45,961 nucleotides of DNA, from NCBI GenBank assembly GCA_020849895.1, contig JADZFN010000029.1, positions 1 through 45,961 on the forward strand, read 5' to 3'. This DNA is from Verrucomicrobiia bacterium. Lineage in GTDB: Bacteria; Verrucomicrobiota; Verrucomicrobiia; JABWAM01. A model generated the notes under the pieces. It saw only the letters and a list, made by a program, of their open reading frames with translations, did no database searches and was not told the DNA's origin. Both the position numbers and the translations under genes were made by a program. Shown here piece after piece: positions 26,957 to 34,919 of this stretch. Position 1 is the stretch's first letter. Each line of letters starts with the position of its first letter.

Positions 26957-28417
26957 ATGACCTCTCCCTCGTCCTCCTCTTCACCCAAAGGCCCCAAGGC
27001 CGCCCTTGCCGACGCCCTGGACCGCGCGGCAATTGACGCGTCGTGTCGTCTGCCGGTCCTCCTTTTCTTCGGCTCCGCGATCGCGTGGCTGCTTGTCGGA
27101 AGCGTTTTCGCGCTTCTCGCGGCGATCAAACTTACCACACCCGAGTTCCTCGCCGACCACGCATGGCTCACCTTCGGACGCGTTCGTCCCGCCCACCTCA
27201 ACGCCGTCGCATACGGTTGGAGCTCGACGGCCGCCATCGGCGTAGCCATCTGGCTCATGGCGCGCCTCTGCCGAGTCCCGTTGCGCCATGCGCGCATCCT
27301 GGTCGCCGCCGCCGTGCTTTGGAACCTCGGTGTCGCGATCGGAGTCACTGCGATCCTCGCCGGCGCCAGCAATGCGATCGAATGGCTGGAGTTTCCGACC
27401 TACGCCGCCTTCATCCTCTTCGTTTCCTACGCCTTCATCGCCGTATGGGCCGTGCTCATGTTCCGAGAACGCCGCCCCGGACACGTCTACGTCTCCCAGT
27501 GGTACATCTTTGGCGCGTTTTTCTGGTTCCCCTGGCTCTATAGCGTCGTCAACAGCATGCTCGTCTTCTGGCCCGTGCAGGGGTCCGTCCAGGCCATTAT
27601 CAACTGGTGGTTCGGCCACAACGTCCTCGGTCTCTGGTTCACTCCCATCGCGCTCGCCAGCACTTACTACATGATCCCGAAGATCCTCGGGAAGCCCATT
27701 CACAGTTATTACCTTTCCATCCTCGGGTTCTGGTCGCTCGCGCTCTTTTATTCCTGGAACGGAGGCCACCATCTCCTGGGAGGTCCCATCCCCGCCTGGC
27801 TCCAAAGCGCCTCCATCGTCGCCAGCGTGATGATGCTCATTCCCGTCATCACCACCGCCATCAACTTCCATATGACGATGCGCGGCAGTTTCGCCCTCCT
27901 CCGCACCAGCCCCGCCCTCCGCTTCACCGTCTTCGGCGCGATGTGCTACACCGTCGTCAGCGCCCAGGGTAGCTCGATGGCGCTGCGTTCGCTCAACAAA
28001 CTCACCCACTTCACCCACTACACCATCGGCCACGCGCACCTCGGCATGTATGCCTTCTTCACCATGACGATGTTCGGCGCGATGTATTACATCACCCCCC
28101 GCCTCGTCCGCTGGGAATGGCCTTCCGCGTTTTTGATCAAGGCCCACTTCTGGCTCGCCTCGACCGGCATCCTCCTCATGGTGGTCAGTCTGACCCTCGG
28201 CGGCCTCATCCAGGGGATCGAACTGGAAAATCCCAAGGTCCCCTTCCTCACCATTGTCGCCCACACGATCCCCTGGCTCCACGCGCGCAGCTGGTCGGGC
28301 GCCCTGCTCACCACTGGCCACCTGGCCTTCGCCCTTTCCTTCGTCCTCATCCTTCTGCGCACCGGAAAACAACGGGAAGGCCCAACTCTTTTCACTAAAG
28401 AACGCTCCTTCCCATGA
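26957..28417 (+). CDS. ccoN: cbb3-type cytochrome c oxidase subunit I
   Basis: A 486-residue catalytic subunit with about 12 transmembrane helices. All heme and copper ligands are visible: low-spin heme His in FGRVRPAHLNAV, CuB His in WWFGHNVLG and in NGGHH, and the two His of TIGHAHLGMY for hemes b3 and b. The cross-linked tyrosine position is kept (FYSWNGGHH). The helix before it reads SILGFWSLALF where many CcoN proteins have HFWA. It reduces oxygen to water with proton pumping. The ATG 26957 is chosen because the upstream extension to 26720 overlaps ccoS in another frame and is not family-like. The stop overlaps ccoO as ATGA. Confidence 0.95.
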   Translation: MTSPSSSSSPKGPKAALADALDRAAIDASCRLPVLLFFGSAIAWLLVGSVFALLAAIKLTTPEFLADHAWLTFGRVRPAHLNAVAYGWSSTAAIGVAIWLMARLCRVPLRHARILVAAAVLWNLGVAIGVTAILAGASNAIEWLEFPTYAAFILFVSYAFIAVWAVLMFRERRPGHVYVSQWYIFGAFFWFPWLYSVVNSMLVFWPVQGSVQAIINWWFGHNVLGLWFTPIALASTYYMIPKILGKPIHSYYLSILGFWSLALFYSWNGGHHLLGGPIPAWLQSASIVASVMMLIPVITTAINFHMTMRGSFALLRTSPALRFTVFGAMCYTVVSAQGSSMALRSLNKLTHFTHYTIGHAHLGMYAFFTMTMFGAMYYITPRLVRWEWPSAFLIKAHFWLASTGILLMVVSLTLGGLIQGIELENPKVPFLTIVAHTIPWLHARSWSGALLTTGHLAFALSFVLILLRTGKQREGPTLFTKERSFP

Positions 28418-29031
28418 ACCGCGGCCTCACTCTTTTCGTCGGCATCCTCGCGACCTTCACGCTCGCTTGGGCGGGACTGGTCTTGATCCCGTATCTTCAA
28501 TTTGGACGGGTGACCGATTACGTTTCCGAAGAGACCGGCCAAACCCTGCCTCCTCCGATGAGCGGGCTCGCTCAACGCGGTCATGAGGTTTATGCCGCCG
28601 AAGGTTGCGTCTATTGCCACAGTCAGCAGGTGCGCGGTGAATCCCAGGGGTCCGATCTCGCCCGCGGTTGGGGCGTCCGCCGCACTGTCGCCCGCGATTA
28701 TATCGGCGAACGCCCGCATTTCCTCGGCACGATGCGCACCGGCCCCGACCTCAGCAACATCGGCCGCCGCCAATCCTCCGTGGAATGGCATCACAAACAC
28801 CTCTATCGCCCGCAGAGCGTCAGCCCTGGTTCCGTGATGCCTCCTTTCCGCTTCCTTTACTCTCTCCGAAAAATTGTGGGCGAACCCTCCGCCGACGCCC
28901 TTAAGCTTGACGGCCTCGACGCCCCTCCGCCCGGATGGGAAGTGGTCCCCACCCCGGACGCGAAGGCCCTCGTCGCCTATCTCCTCTCCCTGGACCGAAG
29001 CTATCCGCTTCCGGAAGCGCCCACCGAATAA
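28414..29031 (+). CDS. ccoO: cbb3-type cytochrome c oxidase subunit II (monoheme)
   Basis: A 205-residue membrane-anchored monoheme cytochrome c. An N-terminal helix (~6-28) holds it in the membrane. The heme attachment site is C65-V-Y-C68-H69 in EGCVYCHSQQVRGE, a motif very characteristic of CcoO/FixO, and M142 in VMPPFRFL is the probable axial ligand. YIGERPHFLGTMRTGPDLSNIG also matches the family. It passes electrons from the CcoP-type cytochrome to CcoN. The start overlaps the ccoN stop as ATGA, and the next gene begins 7 bases after the stop. Confidence 0.95.
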   Translation: MNRGLTLFVGILATFTLAWAGLVLIPYLQFGRVTDYVSEETGQTLPPPMSGLAQRGHEVYAAEGCVYCHSQQVRGESQGSDLARGWGVRRTVARDYIGERPHFLGTMRTGPDLSNIGRRQSSVEWHHKHLYRPQSVSPGSVMPPFRFLYSLRKIVGEPSADALKLDGLDAPPPGWEVVPTPDAKALVAYLLSLDRSYPLPEAPTE

Positions 29032-29038
29032 GACGAGC

Positions 29039-29779
29039 ATGGATCCCGAGAAGAAACCTTCGCCGGAACGCGGCGCTTCCGAAATGGACGTCGCCAAAGT
29101 CCATGGCGCGCTCCTTCGCGAAAAGCAGGAACCGTGCGACGGCATGGCGCCCATCCCGCTCTGGTTGATGACCGCCATTCTTGCCCTCGCATTCTGGTCG
29201 GGCGGCTATCTCTTTTTTTACAGCGGCGGTTTCCGGGGTGATGTCTTCAACGAGTCGCAAATTGCTTGGGGCTACGCCCCCACCGCTCCGGGCAAAGCGA
29301 AGGATCCCCTCGCCATCGGCAAACGCGTCTATGTCGCCAACTGCGCCTCCTGCCATCAAGTGACAGGCCTTGGCCAGCCGGGGACCTATCCACCGCTCGC
29401 GGATTCGGACTATGTCAACGGCCCTTCGAGTCGTCTTGCGGCGATCGTCCTGAACGGCATCACCGGTCCGATCAAGGTGCATGGCGTCGTCTACAACAAC
29501 AACATGCCCGCGTGGAAAGGCCTCCTCAAAGACGACCAGATTGCCGCCGTGCTGACCTACATTCGGCAGGAGTGGGGCAACAAGGCCGGGGCCGTCGCTC
29601 CCGAAGGAATCGCCGCCAAGCGCGCGGCCTGGGCGACCCGGAGCACGCCGCTCACCGAGCCGGAGATTCTCGCCATTCCGCCCGAAGAACTGCCGGGCAC
29701 TTCGTCCGCCGCGCCGTCGTCGGATGGCACACCGCCTGGCAAGGCGGCCACCGCCGCGCCCGTAACGCCTTCACGATGA
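29039..29779 (+). CDS. ccoP: CcoP-like subunit III with a single c-type heme
   Basis: A 246-residue membrane-anchored cytochrome c. The cytoplasmic N-terminus (~1-38) has REKQEPCDGMAPIPLWLM, reminiscent of the CcoP N-terminus where a DGI-type motif precedes the helix at ~39-61. A single c-type heme site follows, C102-A-S-C105-H106, with M156 in NNNMPAW as likely axial ligand. Classical CcoP/FixP proteins carry two such hemes; here the rest of the protein is an Ala/Pro-rich tail without another CxxCH. It is still the natural third subunit given position and topology. It converges with the FHA-protein gene across 27 bases. Confidence 0.85.
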   Translation: MDPEKKPSPERGASEMDVAKVHGALLREKQEPCDGMAPIPLWLMTAILALAFWSGGYLFFYSGGFRGDVFNESQIAWGYAPTAPGKAKDPLAIGKRVYVANCASCHQVTGLGQPGTYPPLADSDYVNGPSSRLAAIVLNGITGPIKVHGVVYNNNMPAWKGLLKDDQIAAVLTYIRQEWGNKAGAVAPEGIAAKRAAWATRSTPLTEPEILAIPPEELPGTSSAAPSSDGTPPGKAATAAPVTPSR

Positions 29780-29806
29780 GGGTTTTCCCCCGAGGCGGCG
29801 CGGCGC

Positions 29807-31078
29807 CTATTTCGGCGTGAGGCGTTTTTCGACGTCGAGGAGACGGATGCGCGCATCCTGATTGCGGCGGTCGGCGGGATCGGGAAGCTTCTGGAGGATC
29901 GCAGCCAGCTCGTCGCGCGCCTTGCGCCATTCCTGAAGCTGGATGGAGCGCATCGCGCGGAAGCGATGGTCCTCGATCTGCTGGTCGAGCTCCTCACCGG
30001 CCGTCTGCTTGCCGTGGATCGCGTCCGCGTAGATCGCGGGCTTCGGCTCGATGGAATCGAGATACCACAAGGTTTCCGTATACGCCTTGATCGCGTTGAA
30101 GAGGTTCTCGGCGTTCACGAAGCGTTCGTCATAGAGCTTCTTCGCGCGCTGAAAGGCTTCGCCGGCGCGCCGGCGCAACTCGTCGCCGGACATCGAGAGC
30201 GCAACCAGACCGAGCTCGGCCTCCCCAAACTTCTCGAGGGTCTCGCAAAGGCGTTTGAAGTTTTCCGGCGGGATCCGGTTGAGGATCTCGAAGCTCCGCG
30301 CCTCCCCGCGCATCACCACCGAGAGGCGCCACGAATCATAGATTCCTGCGGACTTTCCCTCGATTCGCGGCGGGAGGGAAAAAATCTGTTGATCCACGAT
30401 CGCGTCACGGATGTCGCTCACCTGCTTCGGATCAATCGCCTTGTTGCGGCGGAGCTTGCGGACCTGTTTCAAATCGTCCACCGCGATGGAGATCGCATCG
30501 TTCTCGATCCGCATCTCGTAACGGAAAATGTTGTCCGGAGACGCCTGCACCTTCTCGTAGCGCAGGCGGAAGAATCCCTCTGCCAGCGACGGCCCCTTCG
30601 TTTCCCGACTCATGGGCGCGGAGAGGTCCTGCGGAAGCCCCTTTTTCTGAATCACGCGCCACGCGACGGCGATCGTCGCGAGCACGAGCAGGGCCGCAAG
30701 AGCCGTCTTCCATAAAGGGCGGCGCGCGCCTCGTGCCTTCCGTGTCTCCGCGGAAGGATCTCCGCTCGACGGTGCGCAGTTGCCCGCTGACTCGTCGTCC
30801 TTGAGGACTTCGATTTCCGTGACTCCGATCGTGACCACGTCTCCGGCGTGAAGCGAGACGCTGGATGTCGTCTTCCCGTTGACCAGAATTCCGTTCACGC
30901 TGCCAAGGTCGCGCGCCAGCACACCGCCTCGGTCCGGGACGAAGGCCGCGTGATGCCCGGAAGCGCTCTCGTCGTCGAGCACGAGGTCGTTGTCGCTCCG
31001 CCTCCCGAGGCGCACCTCGGCGTCGCGCACTTCAAACTCGTGTCCGACGCGCCGTCCTTTGATGATGCGGAATTTCAT
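29807..31078 (-). CDS. FHA-domain membrane protein
   Basis: A 423-residue protein. The N-terminal FHA domain (~1-92) shows the fold's signature: GRRSDNDLVLDD, SASGHHAAF, and DLGSVNGILVNGK, which form the phosphothreonine-binding face. A linker of ~30 polar residues follows, then one transmembrane helix (~122-141), and a ~280-residue C-terminal part, first mixed strands and then helices that could form TPR-like hairpins. FHA domains bind phosphothreonine peptides, so a Ser/Thr kinase may be the partner, but no kinase gene is in this window. The start is set by the ATGA overlap with the DUF192 gene. It closes the PIG-L/NagB/DUF192/FHA minus-strand operon. Confidence 0.85.
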   Translation of the reverse strand: MKFRIIKGRRVGHEFEVRDAEVRLGRRSDNDLVLDDESASGHHAAFVPDRGGVLARDLGSVNGILVNGKTTSSVSLHAGDVVTIGVTEIEVLKDDESAGNCAPSSGDPSAETRKARGARRPLWKTALAALLVLATIAVAWRVIQKKGLPQDLSAPMSRETKGPSLAEGFFRLRYEKVQASPDNIFRYEMRIENDAISIAVDDLKQVRKLRRNKAIDPKQVSDIRDAIVDQQIFSLPPRIEGKSAGIYDSWRLSVVMRGEARSFEILNRIPPENFKRLCETLEKFGEAELGLVALSMSGDELRRRAGEAFQRAKKLYDERFVNAENLFNAIKAYTETLWYLDSIEPKPAIYADAIHGKQTAGEELDQQIEDHRFRAMRSIQLQEWRKARDELAAILQKLPDPADRRNQDARIRLLDVEKRLTPK

Positions 31079-31422
31079 TCGAGCGGGGGCAACCCCTCGA
31101 TGCGGTCGCCCACGGCCACGCCTATGCCACAGAGCGTCCCGGCAGGCAACTCGATTACGGCGCACGCCTCACGCGGCCCGAAGAAGAACTTCCACGGTCC
31201 GGCGCGCTCGACGGTGCGTCGCACGACTCCATCCCCGTCCACGAACGCAAGATCGAGCGCCTCGCGGAGAAACCACGTGTGCACCGAGCGACAGCGAGGG
31301 AGGAGGAGCGCGTCGTAGCTGAGGAACGGCGCCACGAGGACGCCCACCGCCCGCGCCCAAGGGGCGACAGCGGCGCGCGGCGCGCGGGCGATCAGCGCGC
31401 CGGTGCGCGCGAGACGAAGCAT
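31075..31422 (-). CDS. DUF192 family protein
   Basis: A 115-residue protein matching the DUF192 family (PF02643 as I recall): the central VHTWFLREALDLAFVDGDGVV aligns with the characteristic HTF-M-x(4)-D-x-x-F-x-D-x-x-G-x-V pattern, followed by CAVIELPAGT with the ELPAG motif near the end. Most members are small, often exported beta-barrel proteins of unknown role; the N-terminus here is basic and short and does not look like a good signal peptide. It starts 18 bases after the NagB-like gene and its stop overlaps the FHA gene as ATGA. Confidence 0.82.
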   Translation of the reverse strand: MLRLARTGALIARAPRAAVAPWARAVGVLVAPFLSYDALLLPRCRSVHTWFLREALDLAFVDGDGVVRRTVERAGPWKFFFGPREACAVIELPAGTLCGIGVAVGDRIEGLPPLE

Positions 31423-31440
31423 GCGACGGCCTCCGTCCCG

Positions 31441-32370
31441 TCAGTGCATCTCGACCGCCACGGAGCCGAGGCCCGAACGCAGGTAGTTGAACTGCACGTT
31501 GGGATGGTCGGCCAGCAGGGACATCGGCACCGAGGCGTCCGGAATCCTCTTGGAAATCATCAGGGCGGTCAGGCGAATCCCGAAGGGGTTATCGTGATGG
31601 CCGGGATGCCAGATGGAGACCTTCTCCGCCTTCCACGTCTCGACCGGCCCAACCGTGGCCGCGTGCGTCGGCACGAGGGTGACGTTGCCGCCGCCCGACG
31701 TGCGCGCGTTCTGCATGATGGTCACGGGGTGCAGCTTCACGACGCGCGTCTCGAGCTTGCGGTACTCGGCAGGGCTGGGTGGAGCGTCCTTGTGCTTCCC
31801 CTCGCGCGGCAGCGGGTCGTTGAACGCCCAGTGCTTGATCTCTCCCTGTCCTCCCTGCATCAGGACGCAGCGGACTTGGTCGTAGCTCTTTGAGTAGCCT
31901 TTGAGATCGCCGGTCGGAAAATGGAGATTCTCCTCCGGCATGGCCAGCTTCCGATCCACCCGATCGAAGCACAGTTCCTTGTCGCACTTCGCGAATGACA
32001 GCGGATGCCGGGTGGAGACGGGTTTTCCGTCGAGCACCCACTCGTCCATCCCCCAGAAATGCGCATGCTTGAGATTGAGCCCGAGGGCGTTGACGATCCG
32101 CGCAACGAGCGGGAGCTGTTCGGTGGGGCCGATCGGCCCGCAGATCCCCGCAGGGCGGGAAGCCGTCGCCTGGCGCCAGGCATCCACGTACTCGAGGGCT
32201 TCCGCGCAATAGAACTCCTGCACGGTGTCATATATCTTTACGGCGAAGCCGGGCCGCGCAAGCTGGAGCAGATCCTTTTCGCCAAGGCGCACGGCGTCGT
32301 CGAAGATTTCCTGGTCGAGGGTGGTGTAGTCCCACCAGTCGGGAGCGAGTTTGCTGAGGGGGCGAGGCAT
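31441..32370 (-). CDS. NagB-like (glucosamine-6-phosphate deaminase-related) protein
   Basis: A 309-residue protein of the NagB/SugIP fold. The base position is kept: D109-E110 in HFWGMDEWV matches the NagB MDEY motif. The substrate loop reads [17 protein letters not shown]180 aligns with the ring-opening histidine of GxDGHIAFNEP, D185 replaces the usual glutamate, and the aspartate two residues before the histidine is absent (isoleucine), with extra charged residues. So the active site is altered relative to Escherichia coli NagB. It is longer than classical NagB (~266). The gene follows the PIG-L deacetylase by 38 bases; together they suggest handling of an N-acetylated amino sugar. The exact substrate is unknown. 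Start ATG 32370 has no clear Shine-Dalgarno sequence. Confidence 0.78.
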   Translation of the reverse strand: MPRPLSKLAPDWWDYTTLDQEIFDDAVRLGEKDLLQLARPGFAVKIYDTVQEFYCAEALEYVDAWRQATASRPAGICGPIGPTEQLPLVARIVNALGLNLKHAHFWGMDEWVLDGKPVSTRHPLSFAKCDKELCFDRVDRKLAMPEENLHFPTGDLKGYSKSYDQVRCVLMQGGQGEIKHWAFNDPLPREGKHKDAPPSPAEYRKLETRVVKLHPVTIMQNARTSGGGNVTLVPTHAATVGPVETWKAEKVSIWHPGHHDNPFGIRLTALMISKRIPDASVPMSLLADHPNVQFNYLRSGLGSVAVEMH

Positions 32371-32408
32371 GGAAGAGATGGGTTGAGGGTTCGAAAAAAA
32401 AAACGCAA

Positions 32409-33215
32409 TCAGGCAGTCGTCTCCTCGACGGGCCAGGCGGGATCGAGCCAACACTCGTCGCCGAGGAGGCTCTTGAGCGGATCGTAATCTTTCGGACCGT
32501 AGCCGAGGTGGAGATGGAGCCGCCACGCCTCAGCGACCTCGAAACGCTCCGACCTCTTTCCGACAGCGCGGCTGATGGCTTCCATTTCTCGAAGATAGAC
32601 GTTCATCCCTTGGCTGACGTCAAGCCATTCCTTCTGGCTGCGGTGCCGGGCAAGCATCTCGCGTTTCGTCGGCAGGACGGAGGCGATGTTCACGTAATGA
32701 CTCGATGCGATGGGGCGGCGGAGCGCGTCGCAGCGCCCGTGAGGGAGGGCGTGATAGAGCGCGACCGGTGCGTCATAGGGCGCCCGCGGAGGAGTCACCG
32801 CGTAATTCGGCATCCCCCGAGCAAAAACGGCGCTCACCGTGAGGCGGCAGGCGTTCTGATGGTCTTCCATGTAGTCCTGAGGCGAGTGCGTGAGCACGAT
32901 CGTCGGGCGCACCTCGCGCACTACGGACGCCACGGCCCGGAGAGTTTCGGAATCGTAGAACAGTTCAAGATCGTCTCGGATCGGCGCGTGGATGACGGCG
33001 TCGGCGACCGCCGCCGCGTCTTGCGCTTCCTGTTTTCTCAGGCGAACGATCTCCTCCTTCGTGTGGTGCGCCGTGCCGCAGGAGCCGGTGAGCAGATTCC
33101 ACATGTGGATTTCGACGCCCGCGCGCTTCAGCAGCAGCAGCGTGCCCGCCATCATGAATTCAATGTCATCCGGATGCGCGCAGACGGCGAGCGCCACGGT
33201 TTTTTCAGAAGACAT
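32409..33215 (-). CDS. PIG-L family N-deacetylase
   Basis: A 268-residue zinc-dependent deacetylase of the LmbE/PIG-L type. The zinc-binding and catalytic motif AHPDD is at 13-17 and the third histidine is H119 in EDHQNA, preceded by THSPQDYM (H110, D114), as in MshB and BshB. Family members remove acetyl groups from N-acetylglucosamine-containing compounds. No mycothiol or bacillithiol synthesis genes are nearby; the pairing with the NagB-like gene instead points to catabolism of an amino sugar (inference). It is the first gene of a four-gene minus-strand operon, and a good TTGCGG/TAGACT promoter pair lies directly upstream. Confidence 0.9.
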   Translation of the reverse strand: MSSEKTVALAVCAHPDDIEFMMAGTLLLLKRAGVEIHMWNLLTGSCGTAHHTKEEIVRLRKQEAQDAAAVADAVIHAPIRDDLELFYDSETLRAVASVVREVRPTIVLTHSPQDYMEDHQNACRLTVSAVFARGMPNYAVTPPRAPYDAPVALYHALPHGRCDALRRPIASSHYVNIASVLPTKREMLARHRSQKEWLDVSQGMNVYLREMEAISRAVGKRSERFEVAEAWRLHLHLGYGPKDYDPLKSLLGDECWLDPAWPVEETTA

Positions 33216-33221
33216 GGCGAT

Positions 33222-33251
33222 AGTCTAGAAAACCTTCCGCCCGCGCCGCAA
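33222..33251 (-). promoter_or_regulatory. Candidate promoter TTGCGG-N18-TAGACT for the PIG-L operon
   Basis: On the minus strand TTGCGG (33251-33246) and TAGACT (33227-33222) are 18 bases apart, and TAGACT ends 6 bases before the ATG. There is no Shine-Dalgarno sequence in the six-base leader. Confidence 0.5.
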
Positions 33252-33474
33252 GGAAAAGCGCGCATCGCTTGCGGACGATCAACGGCGATATCCGTTGCTG
33301 AATCTTTCCGCCTTTTCCTTGTTGTAGCCACAGGCTCCAGCCTGCATTTGGCGACGGATTCGATGGGGGTGGGTTGCGTACAACTGCCGACTGTCGAAAG
33401 ACGGCGAGCCTTCCCTGCTGTCCTTCGTCCCCACGAGGCGACCATCCACAGAGCCGCCTCGATGTTGGTTCGCA

Positions 33475-33496
33475 TCAAACCTCACAAAGGGTTTGA
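33475..33496 (+). promoter_or_regulatory. Candidate operator: inverted repeat over the methyltransferase -35
   Basis: TCAAACC (33475-33481) and GGTTTGA (33490-33496) are perfect 7-base arms separated by 8 bases. The right arm covers four bases of the TTGACC -35-like hexamer. A repressor bound here would block the methyltransferase promoter. Which protein binds is unknown. Confidence 0.45.
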
Positions 33497-33520
33497 CCTC
33501 TGTACGGCTTCTTGTACCGT
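33493..33520 (+). promoter_or_regulatory. Candidate promoter TTGACC-N16-TACCGT for the methyltransferase
   Basis: TTGACC (33493-33498) and TACCGT (33515-33520) are 16 bases apart; the -10-like hexamer ends 7 bases before ATG 33528. No Shine-Dalgarno sequence is seen. Confidence 0.5.
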
Positions 33521-33527
33521 TACGCGT

Positions 33528-34919
33528 ATGGTCGGCCAGTTCTTCACGCCGGAAGCGGTCGCCCGGGTAATGCTTCGACTCGCCGGCAGCCGCCCCGGAC
33601 AGCGAATCATGGATCCGAGCTGCGGCGACGGCGTCTTCCTCCGATGCTGTCCGCCAGGTTGTGCAGTGCATGGATGCGAGATTGACCCGCGATATGCGGC
33701 GGTGATCAAGGCGATTTCTGGCGTGTGCCAGACGACCATTGACGATGCGCTTGTGGCGCTGCTCCCTTTATGGGGTTCCTTCGATTTGGCGATCGGAAAC
33801 CCGCCTTTTAGCGCGCAAACACATTTGGAACGACGTCCGCAAGTGCTAAGAGGTTTTGACCTCGGTGCGGGCCGTCCGTCTCAATGCCTCGAAGTGCTTT
33901 TCCTGGAATTGTTCGTCAAGCTCGTAAAACCGCGGGGACGAATTGCAATCATCTTGCCTGATGGTCCTCTAAGCAATCGTCCCTTTCAGTTCGTTCGGGA
34001 TTGGGTTCTGCGGCAGGTGCAGGTGCAAATGATCGTAAGTTTGCCCCGGGGATTGTTTCGTGAGACCTCCGCAAAGACGAACATCATCATTGCGCGCAGG
34101 TTGCCAGCATCGCAGCAGCCCTATCGTGAGCCGACTTGGATGCGCGTCTGTGGCGGCATTGGAGAACTCGACACGTTGAAGGCGCCTCCACACGACCACG
34201 GTTGGCGCCCGGTGATTCTCGCGGATGCGTCCGACTGGCGTCCGGAAGCTCATGAAGATGCGCCCATGGGCGCGAACACGGACGGCATTCGCCTTGGAGA
34301 TGTATGCCGCCTCAGGACGGGATTCGCGTGTTATGGCGCCAAGCGCGAACTTTTCGAAAGGCCATCTTCGAATCGCATTCCTCTGTTGCGAGCCAAAAAC
34401 TTCAAAGCTGAAGGTGGACTGCGCCTCGATCACGATCTTGCCTACGTTTGCCGCGATGGACCCATGTTTGCGGAGGATGCTGTAGTGCGGCCCGGCGAAG
34501 TGCTTTTCGTACGGGTTGGGATGGGATGCTATGGTCGTGCTGCGAGCGTTCCCGCACGCCTGCACGCGCAGGCTGACGATTGGATCCATGTACTGACACC
34601 CTTTGCGCGACTTGATGCGAATGGGCTCGCGGACTGGCTTAACAGTGCGGAGGGACGTCAACAAGTCAGCCGTCTTGCCAAAGGTGTTGGCGCCCTGAGC
34701 GTATCAAAGTCATCTTTGGCCGAGTTGCGCGTACCTCGCGCTCTGGTCAACGGTTCACTTGTACTCAGCGAGGCTCGGGCAGCTTATGGCATTGACGATT
34801 CGCGCCGCGCGGACCGCCGGGCAGTCGAAGGCCCACGGGTTGCCCCCAAAGCGCGGGTTGGGCATCCGGCTCCCTTGAAACGCCGATCGCTAGGTATTCG
34901 AAGAAGGCGGAACGGCTGA
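33528..34919 (+). CDS. Gamma-type N6-adenine DNA methyltransferase with C-terminal recognition domain
   Basis: A 463-residue protein. Motif X is QFFTPEAVARVM at ~4-15, motif I DPSCGDGVF at 29-37 binds SAM, motif IV NPPF at 91-94 is the catalytic loop of N6-adenine methylases, and the order X-I-IV with the target-recognition part at the C-terminus is that of M.TaqI-like gamma enzymes. Residues ~285-430 (IRLGDVCRLRTGF...LRVPRALV) resemble an HsdS-type target recognition half. It probably methylates a specific DNA site to protect against the endonuclease encoded on the other strand just downstream. The last ~51 codons overlap that gene. The start follows a promoter-like pair and an operator-like repeat. 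The frame is open upstream, but that part lacks family features. Confidence 0.85.
   Translation: MVGQFFTPEAVARVMLRLAGSRPGQRIMDPSCGDGVFLRCCPPGCAVHGCEIDPRYAAVIKAISGVCQTTIDDALVALLPLWGSFDLAIGNPPFSAQTHLERRPQVLRGFDLGAGRPSQCLEVLFLELFVKLVKPRGRIAIILPDGPLSNRPFQFVRDWVLRQVQVQMIVSLPRGLFRETSAKTNIIIARRLPASQQPYREPTWMRVCGGIGELDTLKAPPHDHGWRPVILADASDWRPEAHEDAPMGANTDGIRLGDVCRLRTGFACYGAKRELFERPSSNRIPLLRAKNFKAEGGLRLDHDLAYVCRDGPMFAEDAVVRPGEVLFVRVGMGCYGRAASVPARLHAQADDWIHVLTPFARLDANGLADWLNSAEGRQQVSRLAKGVGALSVSKSSLAELRVPRALVNGSLVLSEARAAYGIDDSRRADRRAVEGPRVAPKARVGHPAPLKRRSLGIRRRRNG

Larger units (their letters stand above)
33216..33527. other. Divergent intergenic region with regulatory sites and a relic palindrome
   Basis: This 312-base gap between divergent PIG-L and methyltransferase genes holds a promoter candidate at each end, an inverted repeat CGAGGCG (33434-33440)/CGCCTCG (33455-33461), the operator-like repeat at 33475-33496, and a GCCACAGGCTCCAGCCTGC palindrome near 33330-33350. 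I see no coding frame I would trust in it. Confidence 0.5.

Noticed and set aside
29793-29808. AGGCG/CGCCT hairpin between the ccoP-like and FHA genes
   Set aside because: Weak stem without a T-run on either strand; overlaps the FHA stop codon.
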